Of a stretch of DNA of 64,000 nt, positions 50,316-61,200 are shown piece after piece (position 1 is the stretch's first letter; each line of letters starts with the position of its first letter). The stretch spans positions 193,669 through 257,668 of the forward strand of contig CAJNOP010000025.1 of the NCBI GenBank assembly GCA_905250075.1, in the 5' to 3' direction. The position numbers and the translations under genes are program-made. The notes beneath the pieces were generated by a model. It was given only the letters and a program-made list of their open reading frames with translations. It made no database searches and was not told the DNA's origin. This DNA comes from Rotaria sp. Silwood1. Its lineage: Eukaryota > Rotifera > Eurotatoria > Philodinida > Philodinidae.

Positions 50316-51468
50316 CAGTAGTGGCCAAAATTATAAGAACAGCTATTTCATTGTAACTATTTGCCCCTTCCCAATCACTGAACATCTGTGTAATCCAAAA
50401 CCTCTATATACCTTCATGCACTGAAGTATGCTCTATTCGAATATGAAATCAGAAATTTCGATTGTGGTTGTTAAGTTCTAAAAAACAAATGTTTTCTAAA
50501 ATATGTTGATTTTTGCCTGGCCAAAATTATAAGAACAAAATCGTAATTTCATTTATTTTATATCAAACCAAGGTCATTTACGTTTGAAAGTCACATAAAT
50601 AGATAGAGGTGTCCCTGATGAACATTTCTGTAAAAGAAGTTTTGAAAAGTAATATAAATTACGATTTATCATTAGGTTCATTTTTCAAGCCAAAATGGCT
50701 TGAAAATGCTAATCATGTTCATTATCTTGACTGCCAAATTTATATTACAGATGATACTGAATTTTGGGTGATAAATTCGAATAGAGCATCTTTTTTACTA
50801 CAAAACAAGACATTTGCGAGCTCCAAGTTTCTTATCGTTATGGAGATATCTTTACCAACAAATTTATCTGACTTTTTTGCATGGGAAATAAGCGTAAAAA
50901 GGCTTGTTTTCGTGAACTCAATTTGTTGGTAAAGATATCTCCATAACGATAAGAAACTTGGAGCTCGCAAATGTCTTGTTTTGTAGTAAAAAAGATGCTC
51001 TATTCGAATTTATCACCCAAAATTCAGTATCATCTGTAATATAAATTTGGCAGTCAAGATAATGAACATGATTAGCATTTTCAAGCCATTTTGGCTTGAA
51101 AAATGAACCTAATGATAAATCGTAATTTATATTACTTTTCAAAACTTCTTTTACAGAAATGTTCATCAGGGACACCTCTATCTATTTATGTGACTTTCAA
51201 ACGTAAATGACCTTGGTTTGATATAAAATAAATGAAATTACGATTTTGTTCTTATAATTTTGGCCAGGCAAAAATCAACATATTTTAGAAAACATTTGTT
51301 TTTTAGAACTTAACAACCACAATCGAAATTTCTGATTTCATATTCGAATAGAGCATACTTCAGTGCATGAAGGTATATAGAGGTTTTGGATTACACAGAT
51401 GTTCAGTGATTGGGAAGGGGCAAATAGTTACAATGAAATAGCTGTTCTTATAATTTTGGCCACTACTG
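50316..51468. mobile_element. Perfect palindromic Tc1/mariner-type element (fold-back, IR/DR ends)
   Basis: The two 549-bp arms (50316-50864 and 50920-51468) are, as far as I can read, exact reverse complements around a 55-bp loop. The ends are CAGTAGTGGCC...GGCCACTACTG, flanked on both sides by the TA dinucleotide expected of Tc1/mariner insertions (50314-50315 and 51469-51470). Each arm contains two direct copies of GGCCAAAATTATAAGAACA (50323 and 50519 on the left), the IR/DR layout of some Tc1 transposons. An 85-codon stretch is therefore encoded twice, once per strand (50609-50932 plus, extended across the loop; 51175-50918 minus); it is not a recognisable transposase. Perfect arms imply a very recent insertion or arm-to-arm conversion. 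It needs a transposase supplied elsewhere. Confidence 0.9.
50519..50537 (+). repeat. Inner direct repeat of the Tc1-type arm
   Basis: GGCCAAAATTATAAGAACA repeats the terminal copy at 50323-50341. Mirrored copies lie at 51247-51265 and 51443-51461. This is a probable transposase-binding site. Confidence 0.7.
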
Positions 51469-51470
51469 TA

Positions 51471-51772
51471 CTTTGTCAAACCGTAGATCCTTCATTGCGC
51501 ATTCTCATAATATTTATTTCTTTAGGTAAACATAAGCTGTAGTTTTAAATATGAATTTTTAAATGACTTCTGTTCATTATAGATTTTTTTCCATATTAGA
51601 TATGTTAACTATTGTTTATTTAAGAATTGAAAAGAAAAAATATACAACATGATGTTTTCTTTAATGTTTTCTAGAGAAAAAAAAATATTTCTGTGTACTA
51701 CAGTCGATAAATTTTCGGCTTGAATATTTGTTTTTATTAAAAATAGAAGTTTATTTGAATGTTTTTTTTTAT
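51471..51772. other. Spacer between the palindrome and the inhibitor gene
   Basis: AT-rich 3' flank of the inhibitor gene. Its right half resembles 52640-52745, the equivalent flank of the second copy. Confidence 0.5.
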
Positions 51773-52033
51773 TTAACCAACTCTTGGTTCCGATGAAACA
51801 AGGTTATTGTAGTCAAAGAATACATGTACACGATTCTCTCGAATATCTCTTGTTGTTGGTGAACCTTCTGGTAGCGGAATTACTTCTAAACCTATAAAAT
51901 ATATACATTTTTAAACCTTGAAATTCAAACAAGAATATCATTTTTTTTTACCTAGGTTTTCATTTTGAATTGTTTGAACAGCTCCATCAACTGGCATACC
52001 AACTAGATCAGGCCAAGATTCATTATGTGACAT
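51773..52033 (-). CDS. Potato inhibitor I (eglin/CI-2 type) serine protease inhibitor
   Basis: Two exons, 52033-51952 and 51891-51773, joined across a 59-bp GT-AG intron in phase 1, give 66 aa. The sequence matches the potato-inhibitor-I fold from end to end: SWPDLVG at the start, a PEGSPTTRDIRENRVHVFF binding-loop region, and PRVG at the C-terminus, as in eglin c (PHVG). By alignment with eglin c the scissile bond is Arg42-Asp43, so P1 is Arg and a trypsin-like (or furin/kexin-like) target is predicted rather than chymotrypsin or elastase. The Arg that supports the loop (RENRV) is kept. There is no cysteine and no signal peptide, as in many members. AATAAA overlaps the stop codon. The family is common in plants and sporadic in invertebrates. 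A degenerate sister copy lies about 1 kb upstream. Confidence 0.9.
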
Positions 52034-52749
52034 ATTTACGTATTGCAAATGATTAAAATGGTATCACACGCAAAGCCATAATAGGTGACACAAATATGTT
52101 CAACCTATTCTTTTATCTTAACTATGATAAAGTTGAAACAATGGATTCGACACTTATCTATATTAGAAAAGAAAAAATTTTAAGTTTCCTCATGGTACAT
52201 GGTTATTCGTACTAAAATGTTTTCTATCTAAACTCGAATTATCTCTTATCAAGCATTTAAACTAATTAAGAAAAAAAACCAGTTTCGAAAGAAATTTTAC
52301 TAATAAAAATTCATCTCATACGTGGGGTCCATTTGACGTCTGTGACTAGTAATTACAAGCGGCTTAGACACATCGACATTATTAGAGTGCATTGAAAAAA
52401 CAACTCAATTTCATTAGTTTCAACAGGCTTCAAATATATTCACCCATCTTGATACAATACACCATGGTAAAACACTTTCAAAGAAAAACCGGCGATATAG
52501 CCCATATTGAGACATCAGCGGTATGTATTACATGGTTCTATTCTATTTTATATTTAGTGTCACGAACTGATTCTAAAATTATAGGATAGTTAATCACAGC
52601 AAAGACATCTGTATCACAGCAAACTTGTCCATATAATCATTACAAATATCATAAATAGACTTTTTCATATTTGATTCTTTCATTATTGATAATTTAAGAA
52701 TTGAAAACAATACTAATATTTTTATATATTACAGTCGATTGATTCTTCA
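52034..52749. other. Duplicated flank between inhibitor copies
   Basis: Parts of this stretch resemble 50145-50315 (for example GTTGAAACAATGGATTCGAC at 52132 against GTTGAAACGATTGATCCGAC at 50150, and TTTATATTTAGTGTCACGAA near 52550), marking it as the second unit of a tandem duplication. No further gene. Confidence 0.55.
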
Positions 52750-53001
52750 CTTGAATATTTTTGTTGATTGAAAGAAAAATGATCTTATTTTCTGCCGAAG
52801 AATATATGTTACCGATAAACCTACTGGTAATGAAATCGTGTGTAAACCTATAAAATATGTACATCTTTTAACATTGAAATTTAAAACAAAAACCGTCATT
52901 TTTTTTTCTTTCTTATATGACTTTTGACTTTGTACTATGAAAACAGTTTGATTAACTGGTCTATCAGTCAGATACGCCCATGTTTGATTCTTTCTTGACA
53001 T
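52750..53001 (-). pseudogene. Decayed second copy of the potato-inhibitor-I gene
   Basis: Minus-strand sequence aligns with both exons of the intact copy: the start MSRKNQTWAYLTDRPVNQTV against MSHNESWPDLVGMPVDGAVQ, and GLHTISLPVGLSVTYILRQK against GLEVIPLPEGSPTTRDIREN. The intron position is recognisable by its AAAATATGTACATCTTT-like context, but the splice donor is no longer clear. The loop residues Pro39 and Arg42 are replaced (P1 would be Tyr), and the C-terminal PRVG is missing. It is probably a pseudogene; a diverged working paralogue is less likely. Confidence 0.65.
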
Positions 53002-53911
53002 ATTTAAGTAGTGTGAATATTTAGAAATAATAATTTTTTCTATGCTCGCTTTGATCTATTTATAGAAATGATGGAAGAGAACAGTATTTGTTCTTTGTTC
53101 TTTGTTCTGCATCGTATCCTTGAAGACAATATTTTTTTGACGTGTTTGCACTATCTATCGCATATACGAATCATTATCAAGTGACTATTTTTATAATCGA
53201 TACAATAGATATAAAACACGTATTGTTATGGTTAAAAAGCATCTATGAAAAGAAAAATGATTGTGTTTGTTTTGTGAATGGTATCTAACGGTGTTGTTTT
53301 ATTCTTGCACATTGACCATGATTATTTGTTTTCAATAAAATGAAATACTTCCATTTTAAAAGAGTCTCATAAATATTACTCGTTCAGAATAATATTTTCG
53401 AGTAATCATTGAACATAGTTGAAAAATGAAAGATGCGATTTTTATTAAATACTACTTAGAGAAGTAAACAAAACTTTCATGTAAAAACAAGCAATAGATT
53501 ATGATTTTAATAAAAAAAGAGTTTTAGAATGTTGAAAACAATTGGCATAATAAAATTTAATCATAAATTGTTAATAACTTGCTTTTGTATATGTCAAGAT
53601 CATTTATTCATATCACCGAGAAGATTCATTACACATATAGTTGAAAAAAAAAACTCAAATAAAAAAACAAAATGTCTATTTTTAATTTGATATATCATTG
53701 AGAGATGAATTGACAAGTATCATATAGATATTTTGATTAATATTTTTTGATTATGTCTGTAAATATTTCTTTAACAACTATGAAACCTTTTATTTGATTT
53801 AGTTTCAGTCTCTGTAATTAATACAATTTGATACTTATGGATTGATTATTGAAATAAAGCAAAAAAATAAAATGAAAAGAAAATTCTGAACCACCGGTTA
53901 ACCATATGTTA
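53002..53911. other. Intergenic, no gene supported
   Basis: AT-rich. I see nothing beyond a TTTATT (53789) that could serve as the polyadenylation signal of the minus-strand F-box gene. Confidence 0.5.
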
Positions 53912-54898
53912 TTATGCATTTCCTGTTGTCACACAGTAATAATACCATCCGCCACTCCATTCTATTTTTCTACATTTCATATGACGAAATAATGGACTCA
54001 TACAACGTAATGTATCCATATGTTCAATATATGTTTGTTTAAATGAACAATTAAAACGTTCTAACCATGGTACACGTGTAACGAGTTCAAAAGCAAGTTG
54101 TTTAAAATCAATAATTGTTAAACTATCACAAGCTATATAAAGATAACGTAAACATGGTAAATGTGATAATAATGGATATAAATCATCTAATCTATTACAT
54201 GTATTCATTGTTGTATGTAAATGAATTAAATGTTTATGTTGATAATTTTTATTAGTTATAGAAATTTTTGACATTGTATCATCGGACATCCATCGTACAA
54301 TAGTAACTTTAAGACGACGTAATGTTGGTTGTAAAGATAATATTAAATCAATATCACATGGTGTTACTCGATCAAAAATCATTGTTTGAATATGTGATAG
54401 ATTAGAAGTAGTTAATATAAAATAATTTGGTATAGAAGGTAAATGATATACTTTTAACCATGAAAAATATTGTTCATTAGAAAAATGTCTATTAAAAATA
54501 ATTTCATTTAAAATTTCTTCATCTTTTGACCATTTCAAAAAAGTTAAACGTTTAAGATAAGGTAAATTTTTTGGATGAATTGAATCAAGTTGTTCTTTAG
54601 TTAATTTTGTATCAATAATTAATGAACATAAATAAGGATATTGTTTAAAATCTAATAAATCATATGATATACGTAAATGAATAAAAACAATTTGTTTAGA
54701 AAAATAATTTAATGCACAAATATTTTCATCTGTATTTTCATTTAAATCAAAACTTATTCGAACAGAACGAATTATTGCACTAAAACGACGATTAAGATCA
54801 TGCCATACATGATATAAATCAATTGGAGAAATATAAGAAAATAAATCAAGAAAAAGTTCATCAGGAAATATTTCTAAACGAGATTGTTTATTATTCAT
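53912..54898 (-). CDS. F-box protein of the bdelloid single-exon LRR-like type
   Basis: An intact single exon of 328 aa. An N-terminal F-box spans residues 8-50 (RLEIFPDELFLDLFSYISPI, then DLYHVWHDLNRRFSAII). About 250 residues of degenerate leucine-rich helices follow (LPYLKRLTFLKW, LPCLRYLYIACDSL), ending in a Trp/Tyr-rich tail (WSGGWYYYCVTTGNA). F-box proteins bind Skp1 and present substrates to SCF ubiquitin ligases in the cytosol or nucleus. The degenerate LRR part would choose the substrate, which cannot be predicted. Many similar genes occur in bdelloid genomes. The ATG directly follows a splice acceptor (TATTATTTTAG), which fixes the start. Confidence 0.85.
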   Translation of the reverse strand: MNNKQSRLEIFPDELFLDLFSYISPIDLYHVWHDLNRRFSAIIRSVRISFDLNENTDENICALNYFSKQIVFIHLRISYDLLDFKQYPYLCSLIIDTKLTKEQLDSIHPKNLPYLKRLTFLKWSKDEEILNEIIFNRHFSNEQYFSWLKVYHLPSIPNYFILTTSNLSHIQTMIFDRVTPCDIDLILSLQPTLRRLKVTIVRWMSDDTMSKISITNKNYQHKHLIHLHTTMNTCNRLDDLYPLLSHLPCLRYLYIACDSLTIIDFKQLAFELVTRVPWLERFNCSFKQTYIEHMDTLRCMSPLFRHMKCRKIEWSGGWYYYCVTTGNA

Positions 54899-54900
54899 CT
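54899..54900 (-). promoter_or_regulatory. Splice acceptor abutting the F-box start codon (possible spliced-leader site)
   Basis: On the minus strand TATTATTTTAG is followed immediately by ATG, with no upstream coding exon found. Confidence 0.5.
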
Positions 54901-57900
54901 AAAATAATATTATTAAATCATATATTAATTTATAATAATCAAAAACTTAGATGAATTTATTTCTTCTATATTAATATGTTTGTTTTTCTTTTATGAGTAA
55001 CTCATATGTAACGAAATGATTGGTCATATAATTTATTCTGTTTCTTTTTTTTTTTATTTGACAAATAGTTATTTTCTCATTTGTCATAGCTCCTTTTGTA
55101 TGAATTATGTGTTTATAGAAAATATAGAATATAAGGAAAAAGAATTGAGAAAGTGTGACCTCGAGAATAAAACATATGTCAACATTGTTTTGTTTGTTGT
55201 TTTTAAAGTTTTTATCAATTAAATAAGAACTCTCGTACTACTGTACGATTGTCTGTATATACAATACAGTGATTGCATATTCTATTGCTGTGAAATAATA
55301 GACACATCGTTTTGTAACCAAGGTTTTATCCTATATTTCTATAGATGTACTGCGTATAAATGGCATATTCTTAGAGGTACTGATATAGTTACTCTTGCAA
55401 GTCTTTATTTCTTTTATGATTATCAGAAAAGTTTCAGAATCGTTACATCATAAAGTTAAGTAATTAATTACCTTGTCTATGAAATCAAATTTCATGTCAC
55501 ATATACGAATGAATAATAAAGAAAGAAAAAATCATAATGTATTTTCGTTTTTTTTATTAATTTCTTTAATGGTTTCATAGTGATCAAACATTAAGAGGAC
55601 GTATACGTTTTGAGCATTTTCGAAGAGTGGTTCATCAAAAAAATTTTGAAAGTCCTAAAACGCATAAATCTTGATGAGTAGAATAACAGGTGTCAAAGAC
55701 TCAAAATTCATTGATGTTTTTTCTTTTAGAATTTATCAAGGTTGTAACAACTAAAAATATCTTCTCGTCTTCTCTTTCTCAGACATAACACATCTGATGG
55801 GTAAATAGTGTTTGTTTTTACAGATTCTAAACACTGTTTGAGTTGCGTACTTCTATTTTAGTTTTTTTTTTTTTTTTATCATAAAAACATCCAAACTTGG
55901 AGAGCACCTTCAAAAGTGCATTTTTTGAATCATAGCTTTTTTTTTTCGTAAAGAATGACAAAAAAAAACTAGCAATAAATCATATTTTAAAGCTAAAAAA
56001 GAATCTATGCACCTTAAACACGTTCTTGTGTAAAAAGAAGAAAGATTCAACTCAATCGGATATACTATAATTGAGAAATGGTGAGTGATTTTTAACTTTG
56101 TTTGATCAAAACCTAATTTTTCGAAAGTAGCAAAAATTTTCCATCTTATACATGAATTCGTAAAGTATATTCAGAAGATAGTAGAGATAGTTCGAAGTGC
56201 ATACGGAAGCTCCTAAAATTAACGTAGTTCAGCCAAAAATTGTCATGAAGAACTCAGAAACATTTCATTTTCTAAAGAATTAGTTGCTCTATTACCCTGT
56301 ATAATCAAAAGAAACTATTATGATTTAGTTTTGACTTTGTGAAAATTATATTTTAGAGATTCCGAATTTTTGGAATACAATGAAAATTTTCTTTTCCTTA
56401 GAAATCGTTCTATCCAAATCACTATTTGAATTCATCATGACAATGAATATTATGGATAAGAATTGAAATTAAATCTATCTGATTGATCGATTTTCAGAGC
56501 TTCGATATACAGCAGAGAAAAAAACAAAAATGAAAAATTTTAAAATATTCAGTCAGGAATAACACATACCATACGTTAAATAGATTTACCAAAAAAAAAG
56601 ACGTCGAAAACTTACAGACAACAATAACTAATATGATAATAAATCAAACATCTAATAACTATGTTTATTTAATTTAAATTTCAAAAAGCATACAAATCAA
56701 AGATGTTTACAAATGGATATTACAACTATCAATAAGCTCATTCAATACCATAAAATTTCTTGTTCAAATAACATAGTGCTTAATCTATCAATCGAACTCT
56801 AACAAATAGACAACATTCTGCATGAAGATTTGTTTATATTTGATAAAAATATCTATTTCAAATAAGTTTATCGAGACATAGTCTAGTATATTGATTATCA
56901 TATAATTGAAATCGTATATTGAGTTTTATTTTTATATCACCAAAATCACTTAATAATAACCTTTGGAAAAATTATTTCAATAAATTTAGATAAAATATTG
57001 AATGATAAAAAAGAAAAAATTGCTCACAATTTGGTTGATTTATATTTGATATGATAATATCATTATCGACAGATTCTTCGAATCTGAAAGTACTAATTAA
57101 ATGAACCAAACAAATATTAGATATATGTCGAAGATAACCAATCAGATTGGCTAACTCTTCAACGTCTCATTAAGAATTATATTTTATGTTTAATGAATTA
57201 AATATTAATAAAATTGTGATCGTTTCATCGTCGTATAAATGAAAATCAAATAGATATAAAGATAATATCTTACGAATAATCTCATTTTAATATTCCAAAT
57301 CTATTAGTAAATATGAAAGAAATAGTTTATTGAGTTTAGATAATTGAAAACGTTTTTCACAAATATTTTAATAATATCAATTATAAGTTTTTGATGAACT
57401 ATAATACCAGAAAAAAAGAATATTTGTAAATTTAGTTAAATGATCAGTTAAGAAATATTGTATTAAATGATATGAATGATGATATAATTGATTTTGATGG
57501 AATTAAACATAAAATTAAAAAAAAAGATTTCCATCATTATAACTTGTAAGTCAAACATGAATACAAAACAGAGAAGCATTTAGATAATGAGAAAATAAAC
57601 CTGTAGCTTAAATACAATAAAAATATATCGAATAAAATCTCAGTCTATAAATCTTTTTCATGATTATTCAATGTTTTTATCATTGATTCTTCTCTTTCTT
57701 ATTGAAACATATTTAAATCGTATTTAGAAGAAAATTTAGAGTTCTGATTCCTCTTAACTCATAGTACTCTATCCGTAGATGCAACGAAATTTTTTTCGTT
57801 CACTTAAGAAGTTCCATTCGACTACTATATTAAACAGTTTAATGTGAAGAGACGAAAAAAAAATATATGAACTCTTCTGATTTAGGTTCTTTATTGTTTT

Positions 57901-58253
57901 TTAGAAGCAAAATTTTCTTTTAGAAATTATTGTCATAAGTAACTTAAACATCATTTATTATTCTTAGTCTGGTGCAAATTCATTAATTAGTTACGAAGAT
58001 TTTCCCCGTTATGTCATAGCTTTTCTCGATAGTGCTTTTTTTTGTTTAGTAATTAACTAAGTCCACCAATATTGTCATTCTTGACTGATCAATGGACATA
58101 GAACACAAAAAAAAATAAATAAATAAAACAATCTGCCAACTAGAATATATCTTTATTTTATTGACAACAATTTAACTACTATGAAAAGTGTTTAATAAAG
58201 AAAATAAGTTAAAAAAAAATTCTACTATCCTTATTCAATTTTGCCCAAATAAA
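54901..58253. other. 3.3-kb intergenic stretch, no gene supported
   Basis: AT-rich, with long T and A tracts (about 55860-55880, 55935-55975). No recognisable element, RNA gene or exon. TTTATT at 58152 may be the polyadenylation signal of the minus-strand BRCT gene. Confidence 0.5.
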
Positions 58254-61200
58254 TCACCATAAATATTTCTCTATTGCTTGTACTTCATGTCTTACAATAG
58301 AATCAAACAAAAATTCCGGTTTAGAATAATATATATTTTTCTCATTTATCAATAAATTATCATTATTTTGTTTTCTTCTATTAATCATCTCTTTTTTTGA
58401 ATTACATATAATAATTAATTTTTCATATCCTATATAATCATTTAATAATGTACCGCCAGATAATTCAACTATTTCAATTAATTCATCTCGAGTCATTTTC
58501 AATTGTTTTATACCTTTATGACATTCAACAGATATAATACATGATGATGGAAATACAGGTAATTGATCGAAACGACATTGTTTTATACCACGAGAATTGT
58601 TAAATGTTTGTTTATCACGTAAAATTTCATATGAAAATTGATCAACAATAAATGATTGTTTAAGTGATGATATAATCCAATTTATTGAACCAACAAATAT
58701 ATGACGAACACATGCTTGAATAATTTGTTTTGTTAATATTGTTGTAAATGAACCAGAATCATTAGCAATAAGATGAGTTGTTGTATCATCGACATAATCA
58801 GGTTGAGATTCACATGTCCATTGAATTGATTGAGATTCATTATGAAATTTAGTAATAAATTCTTTGACTTGATACTGCAAATAAAAATAGTTAATAATTT
58901 ATCTTTTATATATATATATATATGTAGAAAATAATGAAATTTTAAATTATTATGATAAAGCTAGTGAATGTATAATAGCTGATTTTTCTCTTAATTTAAG
59001 ATTAGAGTCCGTTGAATTCGAATCCGAAAATTTAGAATCCAACAGGTTCTACTTGCACTTTTCAATAATTGAATGAAGAGAACTTCGAATGTATTTTTGA
59101 CGGATATTATATAAAATTATTTGAAAGCCTATGATCTTTGCAAAACAGTCCTCGAAAATGGTATTCCGTTTCGATGTTATTTTCATTTTGACATATGCTT
59201 CAGATGTACAGCTCAAGACATGATTTAAGTGATTATGTTCTCACATCTTGATGTTGATCAAATAAACTTATACACCTATTTGATTAAACTATATCGAAAT
59301 TTATTGATTTGTAGCCAACTTTCTTTGAAACGGACTACATTTGAATGTTTTGCAAAGATAATAGATTATAAAATAACTTCGTCTAATATCAAAATCAGTC
59401 AACAAAAAGACACCATGAACTCTTCTTTTTCAATTGTTGAAGATCACAAGTCGTCAGATATTGCCGTTGTCGAGTTATTAAGCTTATACTCATCTCTGTT
59501 TAATTCTAACGTAATCATTCATTTGTTGAGATTAGTAAAATAGTAATAATGAGTCAATTTCTCTACACCAAATCTTAAGAATTTCACACACAAAAGAAAA
59601 ACACTATCAAACATATTTGATGAAGTAATCAAAAATATTATATTGATATAGTTACTATTTTTGTATACTAAGTATACATATAATTATATGTGTTAAGTGA
59701 AAAGAAATATCTAAGAAAAATGAAGATATTCTGAAATGTCTTATTACAGAATATTTTGTTAAAGTGTTAGTAATGAATCTATGACATGTAAAAATAATAG
59801 TTTAAGAATAAAATTCTCTATGAACAAATCATTGAAACAAAACTAACTTAAAGTTCAGATTAGACTACTTGTCTTGAGTTGATTCAATCTAGTATAAAAG
59901 AATTCAAATAATTATGAATACGTACTATCGCATATTTTTAATATATGAGTAAATAATTCTAATAAATTAAAATCAATATTTAAAATATCGTTTATGTTCA
60001 TTGATTTATAACTTAAAAAAAATACAATACTTGTTCAAAATGAACAATAATAAAATTAAAAATCAAATCTAATGTTAGAGTTTGTACGGTGAATGTTTTT
60101 TGCACAGACTACATAAAATGCTTCGAGAATTATTGCGTAATTCTTCAAATTTATGTCTATTACACGAGCGATTATACAAGTAGTAGCATATGGGACATAA
60201 GTAACATATTTCGCAGTTACTCATAATTAGATGTTTACTAAATATAATTATGATGTGAAGATGGTTAACATATAAATGAACATTGTTTTTAAAAAAAATC
60301 AGTATTTATGTGAAATGTAAACAAAGAAATTCATAGTCAATTCATTAAATTTTTCATCTGAAAATAAAACTTGGTTTGAATTTGTTTGTTGCGTTTTCTA
60401 TCACAGATAGAAACTTTCAATATTATGTTTTTCTTCCACTACTCTCTTTTTATTTGCGACCGTGTAATTACAAAAGACAACAATATTTATTTTCTAATTT
60501 TTCTCAGATAAGTATAATCGTATAGGCTTGTTCTATTATAATTTTGTTCAAGTTTGGTTATCTACACTAAGAAACAAATCCAATTACGATGTTGTCTTTC
60601 GATGAAAAATTCGATGATTGTGAAAAAAACGACAATTATTCGTTTTACACATCACCATTGAAACGCAATAAAAATAATTATACGGCAAATTCATTTTTCT
60701 TTCTACTATAACATAAATACCGATTTTCATGAACAATCTTCATTCATTCGTTACCCATCTTAACATTATTATATTTACTAGACGTCTCATCATATGTCGA
60801 TACAAAACATGTTACTTATGCCTCATATGCTGTTTGTATAATCGGTCGTGTAATAGAAATAAATTTGAAGAATTACGTAATAATTCTCGATGTGTGTCAA
60901 GTAATCTGTGGAAACGTTACTTTTATATTAGATTTTCATTTTATTATTGTTCATTTTAAACAAGAATCTTTTGTTTCTTATAATGCTCATATCAAACACT
61001 AAGAGTACAAACTAACCTTAGTAATTCATATAATTAACTAAAAAAAACCATTAAACTTTGTGAAATAGAATAGAGATACATTGTGAACAAAGCATCGATT
61101 TTACTTTGTTATAAGAGAATAGATGCAATAAGTGCACACAACGTATAGCGGGAAAGTCTTGCCTAAAAAAGAAAATATTCGCTTATTTTTTGACTACTGA

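Larger units (their letters stand above)
60020..60975. repeat. Inverted duplication with 0.3-kb arms
   Basis: The left arm (about 60020-60330) and the reverse complement of the right arm (about 60700-60975) share long blocks, for example AAAATGAACAATAATAAAAT, GAGAATTATT.CGTAATTCTT and GCATATG.G.CATAAGTAACAT. The central coding part is about 90% identical by eye and the rest lower. The spacer is about 370 bp. It could be an inverted gene duplication or the terminal repeats of a decayed DNA transposon. No target-site duplication was found. Confidence 0.6.

Noticed and set aside
59229-59543. 104-codon plus-strand frame in the BRCT-gene intron
   Set aside because: Antisense to the host gene, no domain, no start context.
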